Below, piece by piece: positions 35,702-39,157 of a DNA stretch of 39,157 bases. The position numbers were made by a program, and so were the translations under genes. The notes beneath the pieces are model-generated. The model had not been told where the DNA came from. It did not search any database and saw nothing but the letters and a program-made list of their open reading frames with translations. Source of the DNA: Clostridiaceae bacterium (GTDB taxonomy: Bacteria > Bacillota > Clostridia > Peptostreptococcales > Natronincolaceae); contig JAFIFG010000028.1 in assembly GCA_020832135.1 (NCBI GenBank), positions 1-39,157 on the forward strand. The letters are read 5' to 3'. The stretch's first letter is position 1; the number at the start of each line of letters is the position of its first letter.

Positions 35702-36553
35702 CTAAAAGCAATCTAGATTCTCCTTAACAAATTCTCTGAAGGTACGGGGCCTTATTCCTGTCAATTGAAAAAATTCATCCGTCACCATCTTAGCTGTCCC
35801 CATTCTTGTCATAAAGTAAAGAGCTACAGTTACATTAACATATGCCTTATCTAGGCCTCTTTTCTTGATGTAATAGCTCCTATACTTTAAATATCCAGGC
35901 TTTTTATATTGAATGTCTCTTCCAGTAATCTCACTTAGAATCCTGGCTACTTCATAGTAATTTAAGGATTCTGCTCCAGTAATCGTGTGGGCTGTATTTT
36001 TATATTTCTCACCTTCATGTAATAAAGTAGCTACGGCAAGACCAATATCTGCTGCATCTATAAAGCTTGTTTTACTTTTACCTGCTGGTACAAATATTTC
36101 ATTCTTTTCTTTAATTTCTACAGCATGAATTCCCGATAGATTTTGCATAAAAAAGCCTGGTCGCACGTGGGCATAGCCAAGCCCGATATTTTCAATATAC
36201 TTTTCTATTTTATGATGGGGAGGTATAGTATTTTTTTCAACCCCCATTAAAGATAAAAAGGAAACCAATTCTACCTTCTCAGCCTTCATTGCATCAATAA
36301 AGGGATACAAATCTTCAGGTTTTCCTAAGTGGGGAGGTCGCATAAGAAACACCCTATTTACTCCTCTTAAAGCCTGATTAAAGGTACTTTTATCCGTGAA
36401 ATCAAAAGTAACAGCCTCAACCTCATCTCCAAATAGTTTCTTTAATCTATCTGTATTTGTCCCGGCTGCCGCCACCTTTTCTCCTTTATTTAATAATTCC
36501 TTAATTACATAACTACCTACATTTCCCGATGCCCCCGTTACTAGTACCTTCAT
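35702..36553 (-). CDS. NmrA-like NAD(P)-binding oxidoreductase
   Basis: A 283-residue atypical short-chain dehydrogenase. The N-terminal Rossmann motif 'VLVTGASGNVGSYVIKEL' binds NAD(P). The later 'MQNLSGI' and 'SFIDAADIGLAVATLL' segments match the NmrA/quinone-oxidoreductase-2 group. It lacks the full catalytic Tyr-x3-Lys of classical enzymes at the expected place, which is usual for this group. It shares one base with the upstream MarR gene and is therefore cotranscribed; redox or quinone stress response is a reasonable guess. Confidence 0.8.
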   Translation of the reverse strand: MKVLVTGASGNVGSYVIKELLNKGEKVAAAGTNTDRLKKLFGDEVEAVTFDFTDKSTFNQALRGVNRVFLMRPPHLGKPEDLYPFIDAMKAEKVELVSFLSLMGVEKNTIPPHHKIEKYIENIGLGYAHVRPGFFMQNLSGIHAVEIKEKNEIFVPAGKSKTSFIDAADIGLAVATLLHEGEKYKNTAHTITGAESLNYYEVARILSEITGRDIQYKKPGYLKYRSYYIKKRGLDKAYVNVTVALYFMTRMGTAKMVTDEFFQLTGIRPRTFREFVKENLDCF

Positions 36554-36978
36554 TATTTTCTCTCCTCACTTAATATTTTGTTAGCCTTCTGTATTAACTG
36601 AATAAATACTTCAAAATCCTTATTCCCCATTTTTTCTTCCAAAAGTCCAATCGCTTTAAAGTACTCCTCATGTGCCGATACAACAAGCTTTTGACCCTTC
36701 TCCGTAATAGAAACTGTATAACTCCTTCCATCGGTAGCAGATGGTATCTTCACTAAGTAATGTTTTTTTATCAATGCATTGATCATAGTAGTTACGGAAG
36801 GCTTTGCAATTTGAAAAAAATTACTTATCATTAATGGTGTTACTTCTTCCTCCTGTTTTTGTATATAAATAAGAACTCCCATTTCACTAGATCTTATAGG
36901 TATGTCCCTTCTCGCATGCATTTGTAGTCTACAAAACATAGCCACTGTATCCGCTGCTGTTACAATATTCTCCTTCAT
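36553..36978 (-). CDS. MarR-family transcriptional regulator
   Basis: A 141-residue winged-helix repressor: 'MISNFFQIAKPSVTTMINAL' is the recognition region and 'ATDGRSYTVSITEKGQKLV' the wing with its Asp-Gly-Arg motif. AGGAGG precedes the ATG. A 39-bp inverted repeat lies 15 bp upstream of the start codon and should be its operator. Its stop overlaps the start of the NmrA-like gene by one base, so the pair forms an autoregulated unit. Confidence 0.88.
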   Translation of the reverse strand: MKENIVTAADTVAMFCRLQMHARRDIPIRSSEMGVLIYIQKQEEEVTPLMISNFFQIAKPSVTTMINALIKKHYLVKIPSATDGRSYTVSITEKGQKLVVSAHEEYFKAIGLLEEKMGNKDFEVFIQLIQKANKILSEERK

Positions 36979-36993
36979 AGAATACCTCCTTCA

Positions 36994-37032
36994 ATACAAT
37001 GTAGTTAGTTGTATTAACTAACTACATTGTAT
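36994..37032. promoter_or_regulatory. MarR operator: 39-bp inverted repeat
   Basis: Perfect 17-bp arms (starting ATACAATGTAG, ending CTACATTGTAT) flank a 5-bp centre. The inner parts contain TAGTTAGTT and AACTAACTA, the kind of direct contact repeats MarR dimers use. The position in the leader of the MarR gene suits autorepression. Confidence 0.8.
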
Positions 37033-37299
37033 CTTTAAAATATACCATTGTCAACCTTATATATTCATAAGGGCCATCAGTACAAATTAAAACTACTGGA
37101 TTTATCATTAATTACAACTCCTAATTATGCTAAAATATGGCTCCATATATAAAGTGTCAAAATAGAACACAGAGCCTAAAGTATGCATATTGTATATAGA
37201 CTAAAAATGTAAACAAAATAGCGGAATGAAAATGAAATGTTTTGTTTTGATTGTAGTTGCTGGTTAAATAAAGCAATAACTACTAGGGAGGGTTTATCT

Positions 37300-37878
37300 A
37301 TGTATAAACAACAATATATTCGAATTCCACAAACTTGTCCCCCTACATTTTTGGGACGATATACCGTTCAGCCAGGTGATACTTTTTTTACTATAGCTCA
37401 AATGTTTAGGGTAAGATTAGACACACTTATAGCAAGCAACCCACATATTCTCAATCCCAATATCATCTATCCTGGAGATATCCTTTGTGTCCCTGGCCTT
37501 ATACATTATCCTTGTTCTATAATTCTAAGACCTATAGTTGCTGTACCATTTGGAACAGGTGCAGTAACTTATGTAAACTTTGCTCCTAGAGGTGGGCAGG
37601 CGGTGAGCTTTATGGCAACATTACCGCAACCGTCAGTATTTGGTGATTTCGATATCTACTTAGGTGAAATTTATGTTTCCAATATTGGTGGATTTGGTAC
37701 CCAGTTGTTCCCAACCCCTGAAGATCCACCAACCTGGTCAGCACGAGTAGAGCTTCCTACCGTTGTATCGATTACACCAAATTCAAAGGTGATAATAAGA
37801 CCTTCTAATTCATTAACTGGGATATCTGGTGCGATTATTTTAGAAGCTATTATCCACAGTGGAAGTTGTCATTTATAA
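37300..37878 (+). CDS. LysM domain protein
   Basis: A 192-residue protein. Residues about 21-66 form one LysM domain ('YTVQPGDTFFTIAQMFRVRL', then 'NPNIIYPGDILCVPG'), which binds peptidoglycan or chitin-like sugars. The remaining 125 residues are beta-rich with no known domain. I see no signal peptide, as is often the case for LysM proteins of spores. I chose the ATG at 37300 because GGGAGGG lies before it; the frame from 37237 adds a Cys-rich stretch without a ribosome site. A spore-coat or cortex-binding role is a guess. Confidence 0.75.
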   Translation: MYKQQYIRIPQTCPPTFLGRYTVQPGDTFFTIAQMFRVRLDTLIASNPHILNPNIIYPGDILCVPGLIHYPCSIILRPIVAVPFGTGAVTYVNFAPRGGQAVSFMATLPQPSVFGDFDIYLGEIYVSNIGGFGTQLFPTPEDPPTWSARVELPTVVSITPNSKVIIRPSNSLTGISGAIILEAIIHSGSCHL

Positions 37879-37926
37879 AAGTATTAAAACCACAGTTATA
37901 AATAAAATTTAGTTAGTATATCCTCT

Positions 37927-38006
37927 GGACAAGGAAAGATACATCCCTTGTCCTAACTTTATTATTCTCAAAATAGTAAACTTAAAGGCCAATAGAAAAA
38001 TTGGCC
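37927..38006. terminator. Two hairpins between convergent genes
   Basis: GGACAAGG/CCTTGTCC (37927-37953) and GGCCAAT/ATTGGCC (37987-38006) lie between the LysM gene and the oppositely oriented YetF-type gene. The first probably ends the LysM transcript. The second has a T-rich tail on the minus strand. The rest of the gap shows nothing else. Confidence 0.55.
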
Positions 38007-38172
38007 AATCTATCCAGTGTCTTGTAACTATAGAAACATAATTATTGCTTTTGTTTTTGCTTAAAATAATTGTAACCTGCCTCTATTAGTGTTTTTGATA
38101 AAATGTAAATTACCTATCCTATAACCATTTATCAAATAAAGTACATCAACTTGAAGTTCATATGCTAAGGCT

Positions 38173-38871
38173 TTAAGTTGTCCTGTTACTTCGTGGAACT
38201 ACATGAATACCTTCATCTTGTTTCCAATCTGCATAGAAAACATCTTCTATATTTTTCACTCCCAACATATATACTTGACTAAGTAACCAGTTTTCGTCGA
38301 ACCCAATAGCATCTAGATTATCCTTTAAAATTTCTCCATCAAGTATTATTGTTATCGGAAGGTACATAGGCTTATAAAATAAATTTAAGTCTTCGGTAGT
38401 AGGATTATTATATTTTGATTTTTTTAATACACTAATATTTCCACTCTGTTCTAGAATAGCAAATTCAATTTCTCGTATTGAAAAGGCATCTTTTTGTCTC
38501 AAAAGGCTTAATAGCTCATTTATATCTAATTTTTCCCTCTTAATTACTTGAAAATCAATTTGACCATCTCTAATGATAACAGCTGGTTCTCCCTGTAAAA
38601 ATTTTCTTGTCCTTCTAAATTTTTGAGTTAATTTTTCAATAGTCAACATTAAAACTCCCCATAGCATTAATGCATAAATGATACTCCATATCCTAACTTT
38701 TTCATCATAAATTGCATTACCTAACAGTTCTCCCAATACAATAGCTGATATAAAATCAAAAGGAGTAATCTGATTTATTTGTGATTTTCCTGTAAGTTTT
38801 GTAACAGCGAACAAAGCGAAAAATCCAATTGTTAATTCTACTGTCAATTGGACAATTGGTGTGTCAAACAT
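38173..38871 (-). CDS. YetF-type (DUF421) membrane protein
   Basis: A 232-residue protein with three N-terminal hydrophobic segments (about 8-25, 38-55, 62-78). A cytoplasmic DUF421 domain follows ('GEPAVIIRDGQIDFQVIKRE', 'LLSLLRQKDAFSIREIEFAI'), as in B. subtilis YetF/YkjA and E. coli YcaP. The family's role is not settled; several members are linked to sporulation. AGGTG precedes the ATG. Confidence 0.82.
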   Translation of the reverse strand: MFDTPIVQLTVELTIGFFALFAVTKLTGKSQINQITPFDFISAIVLGELLGNAIYDEKVRIWSIIYALMLWGVLMLTIEKLTQKFRRTRKFLQGEPAVIIRDGQIDFQVIKREKLDINELLSLLRQKDAFSIREIEFAILEQSGNISVLKKSKYNNPTTEDLNLFYKPMYLPITIILDGEILKDNLDAIGFDENWLLSQVYMLGVKNIEDVFYADWKQDEGIHVVPRSNRTT

Positions 38872-39042
38872 ACTTTCACCTACTTATTTTTCTTGTATTT
38901 ACTTTTGCTAGTATAAATGTAATGTTTCTCTTTACACGAATATTTATTCTGGGAAATCTTCTATTCCTCCCTATCCCCTTTTAATTTTTTATATGTACTT
39001 TATATGTAAATTCTACAACTCGTTATTATAGACATATAAAAA

Positions 39043-39064
39043 GACGAGTGAAATTTCACTCGTC
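39043..39064 (-). terminator. Terminator of the gene at the right edge
   Basis: An 11-bp perfect palindrome with arms GACGAGTGAAA/TTTCACTCGTC is followed on the minus strand by TTTTTATATG. Confidence 0.85.
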
Positions 39065-39093
39065 ACTTTTACTGTTATAATTTGTTACTTACT

Positions 39094-39157
39094 CTAGTGC
39101 ATTATTTCACCATCATCTATTACAATCTGCGCTTCAAACACATATGCATTATTCATA
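39094..39157 (-). CDS. 3' end of an unidentified gene running off the window
   Basis: A minus-strand frame ends '...NNAYVFEAQIVIDDGEIMH' and TAG, 30 nt before a strong terminator in the same direction. The piece is too short to place in a family. A start at the ATG near the edge is possible, but a longer gene beyond the window is more likely. Confidence 0.4.
   Translation of the reverse strand, partial: MNNAYVFEAQIVIDDGEIMH

Overview
The window is low-GC DNA with strong AGGAGG-type ribosome sites, lipoprotein signals, a YesM/YesN-type sensor pair, a 2-hydroxyacyl-CoA dehydratase activase relative, a DUF4317 protein and two classic Firmicutes riboswitches. This points to an anaerobic, Gram-positive member of the Clostridia (Alkaliphilus-like; the genus is a guess from gene content). 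Most of the window is metal and solute transport under what looks like iron (Fur) control.

Layout. 1-2.2 kb: the 3' end of an ABC solute-binding protein and a convergent BASS/ACR3-like carrier. 2.2-9.7 kb: a minus-strand operon of a giant double-activase/HgdB-like ATPase and a SsuABC/TauABC-type transporter, divergent from a Crp/Fnr regulator with a Fur-like box in its promoter. 9.7-10.05 kb: a 39-residue Cys-rich peptide gene with a perfect promoter and a Fur box. 10.1-16.1 kb: a six-gene operon with a Fur-box promoter, a DcsG-like ATP-grasp ligase and a dipeptide/nickel-type ABC transporter. 16.2-16.55 kb: a cobalamin riboswitch leader with a 31-codon ORF and a terminator. 16.6-18.9 kb: csoR and a P1B metal ATPase. 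19-28.1 kb: an eight-gene operon, nikABCDE, a MATE exporter and a two-component system, behind another Fur-like box. 28.2-30.4 kb: a GAF/HD-GYP protein, then a scar with an insertion-sequence remnant and a broken ECF S-component gene. 30.8-33.1 kb: katG. 33.5-39.2 kb: DUF4317, an M-box riboswitch without a clear target gene, a MarR/NmrA-type pair with a 39-bp operator, a LysM protein, a YetF-type (DUF421) membrane protein and the end of one more gene.

How the parts fit. Four Fur-like sites mark the Cys-rich peptide, the ATP-grasp/transporter operon, the nik/MATE operon and the Crp/activase intergenic region, so these may respond together to iron shortage. A Fur-controlled ligase with a Cnt/Nik-type importer, and a second Nik-type importer co-transcribed with an exporter, together resemble a small-molecule metal-chelator (metallophore) make-export-import system. 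No known metallophore synthase is present, so this stays a hypothesis.

A repeated element of about 179 nt (two full copies and one 123-nt version) has at least five compensatory base-pair changes. All three copies lie in the sense direction of the neighbouring gene. It is either the RNA-bearing end of an IS200/IS605-like element or an unnamed structured RNA. This and the Fur-linked metal cluster are the most interesting signals here.
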